DNA from: Cyanidium caldarium
Lineage: Eukaryota; Rhodophyta; Bangiophyceae; Cyanidiales; Cyanidiaceae
Assembly: GCA_026184775.1 (NCBI GenBank)
Contig: JANCYW010000003.1
Location: 124,001 to 188,000, forward strand
DNA: 64,000 nt
Direction: 5' to 3'
Shown piece after piece: positions 29,401-37,810 of the stretch. The stretch's first letter is position 1, and every line of letters begins with the position of its first letter. The translations under genes and the position numbers were made by a program. The notes beneath the pieces are model-generated. The model had not been told where the DNA came from and did not search any database. It saw only the letters and a program-made list of their open reading frames with translations.

Positions 29401-29581
29401 GCTGGACACCAGCGTGGAGCAGGAGCGCGGGCGGTTGGAGCGATATCGCAAGGAGTTGTTCGCGGAGCGGTTGAACTTGGTGGCGCGCCGGGAGCTGCTG
29501 CAAGCGTCGGGCGATGTGCAGGCGCCCGTGCTCGCGCCTGTGGCAGATGAGAAGAGAGAAGAGGGGAAGATGGAGGGATGA
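26414..29581 (+). CDS. SWI3: SWI3/SMARCC-type SWI/SNF chromatin-remodelling subunit
   Basis: 1055 residues from ATG 26414. Domains: an N-terminal SMARCC-type module at about 76-310 ([73 protein letters not shown]) as in animal BAF155/Moira; a disordered Ala/Pro-rich stretch with an Arg/Glu-rich helix (about 520-550); SWIRM at about 595-690 ([34 protein letters not shown]); a ZZ zinc finger at about 755-785 ([27 protein letters not shown]); SANT at about 813-865 ([28 protein letters not shown]); and a C-terminal coiled coil at about 970-1030. SWI3 proteins are dimeric scaffold subunits of SWI/SNF in the nucleus. An ARP7-like gene lies 10 kb downstream. Confidence 0.95.
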   Translation: [1055 protein letters not shown]

Positions 29582-29750
29582 AAAATAAAAAAAAGGAGAA
29601 GTGGAGGGTGCAAATTTGAGAAAAAGGCCCGTTGCACCGGATGAGAGGCACGCGCGCCCGACCTCCTCCGACGCCGTTCGCACCGGATGACCGCCCCGAC
29701 CGCCCGCACACGCTCCCCCACCACACAGTCACCCGCTCGTGCGGCCGGCC

Positions 29751-29756
29751 AAAAAA
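29751..29756 (-). terminator. RNA polymerase III terminator of 5S rRNA, copy 2
   Basis: Six T residues on the minus strand directly at the 3' end of the second 5S gene. Confidence 0.9.
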
Positions 29757-29876
29757 CTTGCGTCACTCTCGTTTCGCGTGCGATCACTCATCACACTACT
29801 CAGAGAGCCCGAGGCCGCTTAACTTCGCAATTCGGAAAGGGAATGCGGTGCGCGTGGCTCTGGTATGAACGCAAGT
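29756..29876 (-). rRNA. 5S ribosomal RNA, copy 2
   Basis: 121 nt, identical to copy 1 across the transcribed region as far as I can compare: helix I pairing ends, CATACCAG, GCGAAGTTAAGCGG and the box C-like segment are all the same. It lies between SWI3 and the ABC1 kinase gene and is transcribed against both. Confidence 0.96.
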
Positions 29877-29895
29877 GAGCACATGCGCGCCCGAG

Positions 29896-29906
29896 AAATA
29901 TATAAA
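29896..29906 (-). promoter_or_regulatory. TATA-like element of 5S rRNA gene, copy 2
   Basis: Same TTTATATATTT element as in copy 1, with TATATA at about -23 to -28 from the 5S start. Confidence 0.8.
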
Positions 29907-30220
29907 GGCTGCGTCGCGGGCGGTTCCCGATCAGGGATTCCGAGGGAGCGCGCGGAGGCGGGGAGAGAGGGAGAGAGGCAGTGGGCAACGGAGCGTGCAG
30001 AGGTGGTGCTAGCCTGTCGGGAGAGAGGAAAGTGGGCGTGTGGCGCGAGCATACGAGGAATATCGTAGGGGTGTTGCTGGGGAGCGCGCGGAGGCGGGGA
30101 GAGAGGGAGAGAAAGTGGGGGTAGCAAGGCACGCCCCGCTTCCAAGAACATGACCATCCCATCCTCTCTATCAAAAACACCCTCCCTGTTCGCACCACTT
30201 CCCATTGTTTAGACCAGTGA

Positions 30221-30593
30221 TGAAGAGAGTGGCGCTCCTCTCCCGTCACGTACCCGCAGCCTTTCCGCCCCGCAACCGACCATTGCTGCGAATCACGTCG
30301 CCTCGGTTCGATCTCTGCTTGTCACGGTGAACCGAGGCCCGCCTCGCACCGTCGCTCAGGGTCGTGAGTGGTCTGGGTGTGGTGGCCAGCGCCCATTTGC
30401 CCACTTACAACTGGACGTTGGTTGGTTCTCTGCAACTCCCTGGCGGCACTGCCCGACGCGGTGTTGTTTGCGAGTGCACCTCCGCGGCAGCGCCTCCCAC
30501 CCTTCCGCAGTCCGATCACGCTGTCCGCCGTCGGTTTTCGGTCACACGCACAACCACGCCACGGACTCGGAAGATCGATATGCGCCTTCATCG
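30221..30593. other. Intergenic spacer
   Basis: 373 bp between the 5S block and the ABC1 kinase start. The kinase frame is open through most of it, but no ATG precedes 30594 in that frame nearby. No other feature recognised. Confidence 0.45.
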
Positions 30594-33038
30594 ATGGGCG
30601 TGATGACCGATCGTTATCACCCGGCCTTTGTGGTGCCCGAGACGGCACCCATGGCGAGTCGGTTCACCGTGAACGGCACGCGACACGCGCTGCGTCGTTG
30701 CATCCCGTGGCGCACCGCGCAACGACTCGGACGCGAGCCACCGCAATCTCTACGTAGAAGCTGGGAACGGAGACCGCGACGGGCGACGGCGTTACATATG
30801 ACGTTGGCGGAGGAGCCGTCGCGAGTGCGCTCGCCGTGGTCGACCTCACCGCCTCCCTCGGCAGCCGCCGGCGCCACCGGCGAGGCAGCGCCTTCTTGGC
30901 GACTGGAACGCGCGGGACGCGTACTGGAACGCGTGCGCCGCGACCTGAACGACGAGCCTGGTGATATCAAGGCCCGCAACGGCACCAGCGCACTGGTGCG
31001 GGCGGACGCCACCGCCACGAACCCGCTTTCCCCTCCGCCGCCTTCCCGACGCCCGGCCTCCTCGTCTACTGTCTATTCCTTCGAGACGGTCTCCAAGACG
31101 GCAGCGCCGGCAGCGCGATACGACCCGGAGCGACTGAGCACGATGTACCGCGCGCGCACGCTGGAGGTGCGCACGCGGCAGGTGCGCATCGCCACCCCGA
31201 TGTTCATCTTCTTGGGGCGGGTGCTGCTGGATTATCGAGCCGGCCGCGAACAGGAGAACCGCAAACAGCGGGCACACGAGTTTCTGCAGATTTTCGCCAA
31301 TCTCGGCCCGGCATTCATCAAGGCCGGGCAGGCGTTGGCGTCCCGCCCGGATCTGCTGCCGCCGGAGTATCTGGAGGAGATGCAGAAGTTGCAGGACCGT
31401 CTGCCGCCGTTTGACAACGCCGACGCTTTCCGCGTCATCGAGGAGGAGCTTGGCGCGTCGGTGGACGAGATATTCTCGCGCATCGAACCGGAGCCGGTTG
31501 CCGCCGCCTCCATCGGCCAGGTGTACAAGGCGTACTTGCGGGACGGCCGCAACACCCCCGTGGCCGTCAAAGTGCAACGGCTGAACTGCGAAGACATCAT
31601 CTCGCTAGACATCTACATCCTGCGACAACTGAGCGGGGTGATCAGTCGGGCGCTGAATTGGCTGCGGCGCGACATCAACGTGGTGTCCATCATCGACGAG
31701 CTGGGCAAGCTGATCTTCGAGGAGATCGACTACCTGAACGAGGCCCGCAACGCCGAGCGCTTCTACGAACTGTACGGCAACCTGGCGGATGTGCGTGTGC
31801 CCACCATCTACTGGCAGTTCACCCGGCGACGTGTGTTGACCATGTCGTGGGTGGACGGGGTGCGTCTCAACTCGTCGCAGCTGCGACCGGAGCAGGCACA
31901 GCGCCTGGTAGAGATCATGGTGCAGTGTTCGCTGCGGCAGATGCTGGAGAACGGCTTCTTCCACGCCGACCCGCACGGCGGCAACCTGCTGGCCACACCC
32001 GATGGCAAGCTGTGCTGGCTGGATTTCGGCATGGTGAGCGAGGTGGAACCGGCGCAGCGGTACGGCATTATCGAGGCGGTGATGCATATGGTGAACCGTG
32101 ATTTCGAGTCGCTGGCCAAACTGTACGTGCGCCTCGGATTCATTCCGCCCGAGACCGACCTGCAACCGCTGGTGGAGGCACTGAACCGGGCGCTGCCGGA
32201 CGTGCTGGGCGCGCCGGTGTCCGAGCTGAACTTTAAGAACGTCATCGACAAGCTCGGTTCGGTGATGTACAAGTTCCCGTTCCGGCTGCCGCCGTACTAC
32301 ACCGCCATCATTCGGTGTCTGGGGGTGTTGGAGGGGCTGGCCATCCAAGTGCGCCGCGACTTTAAGATCATCAACAACGCCTACCCGTACATCGCGTCGC
32401 GGCTGCTGACCGACCCGTCGCCGGAGCTGCAGAATGCGCTGTCGGTGCTGATCTTCAAGGACGGGCGCATCCGCTGGAACCGCCTGGAGAACCTGCTGGA
32501 CACCGCATCCACCAGCGAGGGCTACGATTTCAGCATCGCCGCACGGCAGTTGGTGGAGTTTATCCTCAGCAGCCGTGGCGAGGAGATACGGCTGAACCTG
32601 GCCACCGACCTGGTGAACGAGTTCGACCAGTTCCTGCTGGACCTGACGGATTACACACGCGAATGGGTGAGCGGCCGCCGTCCGCAACCGCGCAAGTCGA
32701 TGCTGTACGTGCAAAAGGCGCTGATGCTGTCGCTGGCCAACTCGGCGGTGGCGCGCAGCTGGCGCCACGCGCAAACATCGCCATCGCCCGCGCTCGCCGA
32801 CCTGCTGATGCCGTACGCCACCGAGGCGCGCAAGTTCGCACCCGTTGTGAAGTTGCTGGGCACCTCGCCCGAGGGACGACAACTCGGACTGGAGATTGTG
32901 ATCAGCGTGGCCGAGCGCATGACCCTGCGCGGCATTCGAGCGCTGTTCGGACTGAGTCAACAGGAGCCGCCCGACGAGCGCGCCTCGTCGATGGGTGTGA
33001 ATGTGCGGTGGAAGCGTCCGGATTCGCCGCCGTCGTAA
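30594..33038 (+). CDS. ABC1/UbiB atypical kinase (plastid ABC1K type)
   Basis: 814 residues from ATG 30594; ATG 30651 (MASRFTVNGTRHALRRCIPW...) has a stronger context and starts a typical Ser/Arg-rich transit peptide, so 795 residues is equally likely. The ABC1 core runs from about 200 to 500: the KxGQ motif in FIKAGQALASRPDLLPPEY, the Ala-rich nucleotide loop AAASIGQVYKA, VAVKVQRLNCEDIISLD with the ion-pair lysine, HADPHGGNLLATPDGKLCWLDFGMV with catalytic loop and DFG. The long C-terminal region (about 500-814) is that of plastid ABC1K1/ABC1K3-like plastoglobule kinases, which influence prenylquinone and tocopherol metabolism. Followed on the same strand by a plastoglobule-type methyltransferase, consistent with a shared role. 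Confidence 0.92.
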   Translation: MGVMTDRYHPAFVVPETAPMASRFTVNGTRHALRRCIPWRTAQRLGREPPQSLRRSWERRPRRATALHMTLAEEPSRVRSPWSTSPPPSAAAGATGEAAPSWRLERAGRVLERVRRDLNDEPGDIKARNGTSALVRADATATNPLSPPPPSRRPASSSTVYSFETVSKTAAPAARYDPERLSTMYRARTLEVRTRQVRIATPMFIFLGRVLLDYRAGREQENRKQRAHEFLQIFANLGPAFIKAGQALASRPDLLPPEYLEEMQKLQDRLPPFDNADAFRVIEEELGASVDEIFSRIEPEPVAAASIGQVYKAYLRDGRNTPVAVKVQRLNCEDIISLDIYILRQLSGVISRALNWLRRDINVVSIIDELGKLIFEEIDYLNEARNAERFYELYGNLADVRVPTIYWQFTRRRVLTMSWVDGVRLNSSQLRPEQAQRLVEIMVQCSLRQMLENGFFHADPHGGNLLATPDGKLCWLDFGMVSEVEPAQRYGIIEAVMHMVNRDFESLAKLYVRLGFIPPETDLQPLVEALNRALPDVLGAPVSELNFKNVIDKLGSVMYKFPFRLPPYYTAIIRCLGVLEGLAIQVRRDFKIINNAYPYIASRLLTDPSPELQNALSVLIFKDGRIRWNRLENLLDTASTSEGYDFSIAARQLVEFILSSRGEEIRLNLATDLVNEFDQFLLDLTDYTREWVSGRRPQPRKSMLYVQKALMLSLANSAVARSWRHAQTSPSPALADLLMPYATEARKFAPVVKLLGTSPEGRQLGLEIVISVAERMTLRGIRALFGLSQQEPPDERASSMGVNVRWKRPDSPPS

Positions 33039-33409
33039 ACATCCAGAGGAGAATGTGAATGAGACGGGAGTGCGGTGTTCATACCGCTGTTGTGGCGCTT
33101 CGGTCAAGGACGTATGGGCGAGTTGCCCAGTCGTGCGCAGACCCGTCCGTGATGTTCGGTGTCCGGCGCCACCGAATCGGCCAACGGGCCGTCGAACGCG
33201 CAAGTCGTCGCGCGTGGCGACTCCGAAACTCGGGAGCCCATCACGCCCCCAGCAGGTGCCATCGTGGAGCGCCTCGGGAGCGTTGAAGCTCGTGTGCGAT
33301 CATTCGACGCGGAGACTTGTTGAAGGGACACTTGATGAAGATAAAGAGCGACTCGGAGTCGAGTGAGGACGAGGGCAGCACGCATCACTCGATCGCTTTC
33401 ACCAGCGCC
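33039..33409. other. Intergenic spacer
   Basis: 371 bp between the tandem ABC1 kinase and methyltransferase genes. A longer start for the methyltransferase at 33335 would add an acidic stretch unlike a transit peptide. No RNA gene recognised. Confidence 0.45.
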
Positions 33410-34609
33410 ATGGCAACTCCATCGGCAGCCGCCGCCACTGCTGTGCCGTGCTGGGCACTGGTGTGCGCACACACCGGTTGGGCGCATCGGGTGCAGCCAC
33501 GGAAGGTTTGTGTGGCGCAGCGGCAAGTGCCGAGTGTGTTCCTCAGCGATGTGGACGGTGCACCGGCGCGGGGGCCGGCGTCGTGGGTGAAGTGGGCCAA
33601 ACGCGGGCGCCTCGGCGCGCGCCAGCCCATGAAGACGATGGAGGCATCCCGTATTGCCGCGCATATGCTGGCGACGCCGCCGTCGGTGGCAGTCGACGCC
33701 AGCAGTGCCCCTGTGCGTGATTGGGAGACGCGCGCCGAGGGGGCACAGCTGGCGTGCCCGCTATGCCATCAGCCGCTCCAACGGAATCAGAGGCGTTGGC
33801 TGCAGTGTCCCTGCTGCAAGCAGGCGGTGCCAGCTGCCCGCGACTGGCAGGAGCGTGGCTACTTCGATCTGATGCCAGAGCGCTTCGCTGCCGGCCGGCG
33901 CGACGAGCGGCTGCGCCCGGTGTTCACCGTGCGTCAAGACCTCTTTCGCACGCCGTTCGTAGCGTACTTGTACGAACGCGGCTGGCGGGATCAGTTCCAA
34001 TCGTACGGCTTTCCGGGTCCTGACGAAGAGACGCGCCTGGCACTGGCGTTCTTCGGTCGCGACGCCCGCCGCGTGATGGACCTGTCCTGCGGTTCCGGTC
34101 TGATGGCTCGCCGTCTGGTGCGCAGCGGCCCATTCGACAGCGTCGTCGCCGTCGACTACTCCGAAGCGATGCTGCAGGAGACCGTCGAGCGTGCCGCCCG
34201 CGAACGCGTCGTCATCGACGGTCGGTCGGTGCGACTGCTCGACCGTCTCACCGCCGTGGTGCGCGCCGATGTCGCCCACTTGCCGTTCGCCACCGAATCG
34301 CTGGACGGCGTACATGCCGGCGCCGCATTACACTGCTGGCCGTGCGTGCAAGACGGACTCGCCGAGGTGCATCGGGTGCTCAAGCGCGGCGACGGCACCA
34401 ACACTGGCCGCTTCTTCGCCACCACCTTTCTCTGGGCGCCCTCCGCCTGGGGTTCGGCGTTGCGCGTGGCCGAGTCCGCGCCCGCACCCGCCGCCTCCTA
34501 CCGCTTCTTCGATGAGCGCGAACTGGAGTGGCTGGTGCGCGCTGCCGGTTTCCGCAGCGTGGACGTGCAAGTGCGCCAGCGCTGTGCCATCATCCGGGCA
34601 GAGAAGTGA
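33410..34609 (+). CDS. Plastoglobule-type SAM-dependent methyltransferase
   Basis: 399 residues from ATG 33410. After a plastid-targeting-like N-terminus (MATPSAAAATAVPCW...) comes a zinc-ribbon-like segment, CPLCHQPL...CPCC, at about 117-140, then FRTPFVAYLYERGWRDQFQSYGFPGPDEE, a hallmark of the Arabidopsis At2g41040/At1g78140 methyltransferases found in plastoglobules. The SAM fold follows: motif I MDLSCGSGLMARR near 223, AVDYSEAML, RADVAHLPFATESLDGVHAGAALHCWP near 285, and VLKRGDGTNTGRFFATTF. The substrate is unknown even in plants; the family resembles UbiE/MenG prenylquinone methyltransferases. Placement just after the ABC1 kinase supports a plastid lipid or quinone role. Confidence 0.9.
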   Translation: MATPSAAAATAVPCWALVCAHTGWAHRVQPRKVCVAQRQVPSVFLSDVDGAPARGPASWVKWAKRGRLGARQPMKTMEASRIAAHMLATPPSVAVDASSAPVRDWETRAEGAQLACPLCHQPLQRNQRRWLQCPCCKQAVPAARDWQERGYFDLMPERFAAGRRDERLRPVFTVRQDLFRTPFVAYLYERGWRDQFQSYGFPGPDEETRLALAFFGRDARRVMDLSCGSGLMARRLVRSGPFDSVVAVDYSEAMLQETVERAARERVVIDGRSVRLLDRLTAVVRADVAHLPFATESLDGVHAGAALHCWPCVQDGLAEVHRVLKRGDGTNTGRFFATTFLWAPSAWGSALRVAESAPAPAASYRFFDERELEWLVRAAGFRSVDVQVRQRCAIIRAEK

Positions 34610-35005
34610 GCCGGAATGGAGAGACCGAGAGTGGAGACATACGAGTGTGCAGAGCAGCAGGGAGGCGGCGAGCGGGTTGTGGATAAACTCTGAGCGCTGA
34701 CGATTCGGGACTGCCGACAGGGGCGCGTCTCTGGAAGTAGATGCTGTTTCAGACGACCGAAAGATTCGGTGAGTATGCTGTTGTGCTTGTCTTGTTCACG
34801 ACGTTCACGCACATCTCGCTCGCTCACCGACGAGGGATCGCTCGCAGCGAGACGCCGTCCGCACTGCCCGACCGACTTGCGCGCGGTCCCTTTGTGGCGA
34901 CCACGGGCGGTCCCGTCGACGCGTCGTCCAGCTCGACACACGAGGGCATCCCCCCCCCGCTTGCAGTCGATTGGCGATCGGATTGAAGTGAACAATCACT
35001 GTGTC
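34610..35005. other. Intergenic spacer
   Basis: 396 bp between the methyltransferase and the TAF8-like gene, same strand. The TAF8 frame is open here for about 79 codons without conserved features. Nothing else recognised. Confidence 0.45.
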
Positions 35006-36304
35006 ATGGCGCGTCCGAGGAGAGAGGCGGCGACGCCGGAAAAGCTGGTCAAAGCCGAGGACGGCGTTGACGACCGCGGACTGGACGACCGGGAGGGCGC
35101 TACCGCGGACGACGACGACGGCGGCGGCGGCGGCGTTAAACTGACCGCGGCGGCCGAAAAGAGGCACGCTGCAGCGTCAGCGGTGGACAGCTATGCCCGT
35201 GCGGCGTTGCGAGTGTCGTGTGCGGCCATTGTGGGTGTGCGGGCGCGTGCGAGCGTGGACGCGGCGGTGCGTAAGCGCGCCTCGTTTTATATGACCCGCG
35301 AGACGTGCGAGATCCTGGTAGAATTGTGTGAAGCACTGATAGGTCACATTGGCCGGTTGGCACACGATGTCGCCGAGCACGCCGGGCGCGCTCAGGTCAC
35401 CGTAGCGGACACTGTCGAGGTGCTGGACCGGTGGGTGACGCGAGTGGGCGGCGACGGGCTGCGGGTGTTGGAGCTGGCGCAATATGCCGGACTGGAGGAA
35501 CTGGCATCGCCGCGGGTGATACCGGAGTTTCCGCGAAAGCGCTTCCGGCCGTCATCGTCAGCGCCGTCGTTGTACGCGCGATGGCCGGCGGGACCGACCG
35601 GCGGGCGCCGCCGACCGCGATTGTCCGGCGAGCCCGCCGAGGACGCAGAAGGCGACGTCGAGACGGATGAGGCGGAGGCGCTAGGGGGTGGCGACAAACT
35701 GGCCTGGGATGAGCGGCTGTTGCGACCGCCGCCGACCGACGCGGGCGATTGGCCGAGCGACGGCGATATTCCCACGCTGGACAAGTCATCCGCCGATACC
35801 CGGCCTGCATCTGCCGACCCAACCGCGCCCTCGGTACCGTCGCGGGTGCCCGGCGCTGGCGCCCATATCGCCTCCTGGATGCCGGCCTTTCCGCCGGTGC
35901 ACACCTTTATGGACACGCCGATGTACGCCTCCGCCGACACCCAGGATGAGATGGAAAAGCTGCGGCAATGGAATGAGGAGCGGCTACAGGTGCAAGACGC
36001 CCTGGCGCGAGCGCGCGGGATGGCCAGTCGTGCCCTGGATAATCCGTATTTGCAGCCGCCGAAAGCGGCAGAGCACCGGACGCGGCCGGCCGCGACGACG
36101 AGAACGACGGGGACGTTGCGAGAGCTGACGGACACGGAAGCGCCGTCGGCGGCACCACGCGGTATCCAAGCAGAAGTGGTGCAGCGCGCCGAGCGCATTC
36201 TCACCGAGAGCGGCGGCGCGGCGCCAGGGGATGCCGCAACGACCATCACCGCCAGTGTCGGCCGCCGCAGCAGCAGCACCGCGTCGTTCACCTCCCCGGG
36301 ATGA
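35006..36304 (+). CDS. TAF8: TAF8-like TFIID subunit with histone fold
   Basis: 432 residues from ATG 35006. A bromodomain-associated histone fold occupies about 55-165 (ASAVDSYARAALRVSCAAIVGVRA, CEILVELCEALIGHIGRLAHDVAEHAGRAQVTVADTVEVLDRW). Near residue 288 the short motif IASWMPAFPPVHTFMDTPMY matches the TAF8 C-terminal signature (PPFPDPHTYIxTP). The rest is acidic or Ala/Pro-rich and probably disordered. TAF8 pairs with TAF10 and joins TAF2 to TFIID in the nucleus. TAF3 has a similar histone fold but ends in a PHD finger, absent here. Ends convergently, 54 bp from the LisH gene. Confidence 0.82.
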   Translation: MARPRREAATPEKLVKAEDGVDDRGLDDREGATADDDDGGGGGVKLTAAAEKRHAAASAVDSYARAALRVSCAAIVGVRARASVDAAVRKRASFYMTRETCEILVELCEALIGHIGRLAHDVAEHAGRAQVTVADTVEVLDRWVTRVGGDGLRVLELAQYAGLEELASPRVIPEFPRKRFRPSSSAPSLYARWPAGPTGGRRRPRLSGEPAEDAEGDVETDEAEALGGGDKLAWDERLLRPPPTDAGDWPSDGDIPTLDKSSADTRPASADPTAPSVPSRVPGAGAHIASWMPAFPPVHTFMDTPMYASADTQDEMEKLRQWNEERLQVQDALARARGMASRALDNPYLQPPKAAEHRTRPAATTRTTGTLRELTDTEAPSAAPRGIQAEVVQRAERILTESGGAAPGDAATTITASVGRRSSSTASFTSPG

Positions 36305-36358
36305 GCGGCGATAAACGGAAACGCAGAGTCCGGTGCACGCGTCGGGCCGTCCGCCGTT

Positions 36359-37810
36359 TTACGATCCCGCCGGGGCGCTCGCGTCCACATACTTCACCTT
36401 GGAGGCGAGGAACGCGTCAATGTCCAGTTGGCGCAGTTTCTCTCGCTTCTCCTGCAGCACCGATGACGTCGGCGCCGTCTCGGTCGTGGATGGCGACGAT
36501 TGCGCCGTCGCCGTGTGTGCGCGGTTGCCGTTCTCGAGCGCCCGTCGCGAGACATCCGCATCTCCGACGCTCGCCGCCTCGGTGGCTGCCGCCGGCTGCA
36601 CGGACACCGCCACACCCCGGTTGTCGGTCGGTGTCGGCGCTTCACTCGTGTGTCGGCGGCGGGCGGCTTGCTCGCCTCGCCGTTGCATCTGCTGCAGCAA
36701 CAAATACTCGGCCAGCTGCGCCTCCAACGCCGCATCAGCGGCGATCGGCGGCGGCGGCGCGGGTGCCGACGCTGCACCGGTCTCCAATCCGGCCGCCGCC
36801 GCCGTTGCTGCTGTTGCTCGCGTATCGCCGTGCTCGCGGTTGATGCGCTCCGCGATGGTGCCGGCCAGTTGCGCCATCCACTCCGGCATCGACTCGTTGT
36901 CCACCGATGCGCGCGCCTCGCCTGCGCGCGCCGTCGACGGCAACCACGCGAAATCGTTCACCGAAGCGGTACTGTGGCTGCGGCCGCCATCAACAGCGGG
37001 AGCAACTTCGCCTCGCTCCCCCTTGCCCGCCGCATCCTCCTCGTCGCCGCTCGAGTCCGGCAGGCGGTCGCGTATCGGTTCAACGAAACGCGCCACCCCC
37101 GCCGATGCGTTATCGCGGCCGCGCCGAGTGCGCCGCGGCTGCGACTGCTTCTTACGCCGGCTGCGCGGTCTTTCCGATGTCGTGACATCCGTCTCTTCAC
37201 ATCCGCCAGCGGCACCGTTCGCCGTGGTCATCGACGACCGTCGCCTTGACCGCGCCTCCGTCGCCCACTCCTGCTCCGAGAACCGATACCGTAACCGTCG
37301 TCGTCGTCGCATTTGCGCCGCCTCCTCCAGCATATCCAACAGCGCGTCGGCGTCGTCGGCGTCCACGGCCAGTGCGCGCCGCGCGCCGTATAAAATCGCC
37401 GCGCCCACAAACAGCGCGTCCAGGTCGCCAGCCATCGCAACACCGACCCCAATGCGCCCGCTGACACCGGCCGGCTCTTGACAGCAAGAGCAAACCGGCG
37501 CCGGCGGCTGTCCATCTCCACCGTCCACCGCTGCTCCGCTCGTTGTAAACAGTCCGAGGGCGTCTCCCGTCCCGCCCTCCGCGCTCCCCGCCGGCAACCG
37601 CCGACACTCCCGCTCCAACACCGTCGCCGCCTCCGCCAATCCCTCTCGACGTAGAAACTCTCCTACACAACGCAACACACCCCAGCGCCACGTCGTCGTC
37701 CAGCGCGTCCAACCGCGATCAGCCGGGAACGCGGTGTGCGCGGGTGCCGCAGTTGCGGGCTCCGCGTCTGCCGCGGTACCGGCCCGTGCTCGCTTGCTCG
37801 CGCGTGGCAT
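36359..37810 (-). CDS. LisH-motif protein of unknown function
   Basis: 483 residues from ATG 37808-37810. A LisH-like motif lies at about 45-75 (WGVLRCVGEFLRREGLAEAATVLEREC), a dimerisation helix pair found in many nuclear and cytoskeletal scaffold proteins. CSCCQ near 106 is the only cysteine cluster. A further helical segment lies at about 125-160 (LDALFVGAAILYGARRALAVDADDADALLDMLEEA), then a long basic/disordered region with nuclear-localisation-like RPRSRRKKQSQPRRTRRGR. Near the C-terminus are EYLLLQQMQRRGEQAARRR and LQEKREKLRQLDIDAFLASKVKYVD, probably coiled. No catalytic domain or WD repeats are seen. Likely a nuclear scaffold, but this is inference. Confidence 0.65.
   Translation of the reverse strand: MPRASKRARAGTAADAEPATAAPAHTAFPADRGWTRWTTTWRWGVLRCVGEFLRREGLAEAATVLERECRRLPAGSAEGGTGDALGLFTTSGAAVDGGDGQPPAPVCSCCQEPAGVSGRIGVGVAMAGDLDALFVGAAILYGARRALAVDADDADALLDMLEEAAQMRRRRRLRYRFSEQEWATEARSRRRSSMTTANGAAGGCEETDVTTSERPRSRRKKQSQPRRTRRGRDNASAGVARFVEPIRDRLPDSSGDEEDAAGKGERGEVAPAVDGGRSHSTASVNDFAWLPSTARAGEARASVDNESMPEWMAQLAGTIAERINREHGDTRATAATAAAAGLETGAASAPAPPPPIAADAALEAQLAEYLLLQQMQRRGEQAARRRHTSEAPTPTDNRGVAVSVQPAAATEAASVGDADVSRRALENGNRAHTATAQSSPSTTETAPTSSVLQEKREKLRQLDIDAFLASKVKYVDASAPAGS

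Larger units (their letters stand above)
29634..30220. repeat. 587-bp dispersed repeat, copy 2, carrying a 5S rRNA gene
   Basis: Second copy of the block at 14260-14848, same orientation, starting 52 bp after the SWI3 stop. Its right end still contains the 12 bp that in copy 1 are the last codons and stop of carB, although no carB lies here. This suggests that this copy was derived from the carB-hemD locus. Confidence 0.95.
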
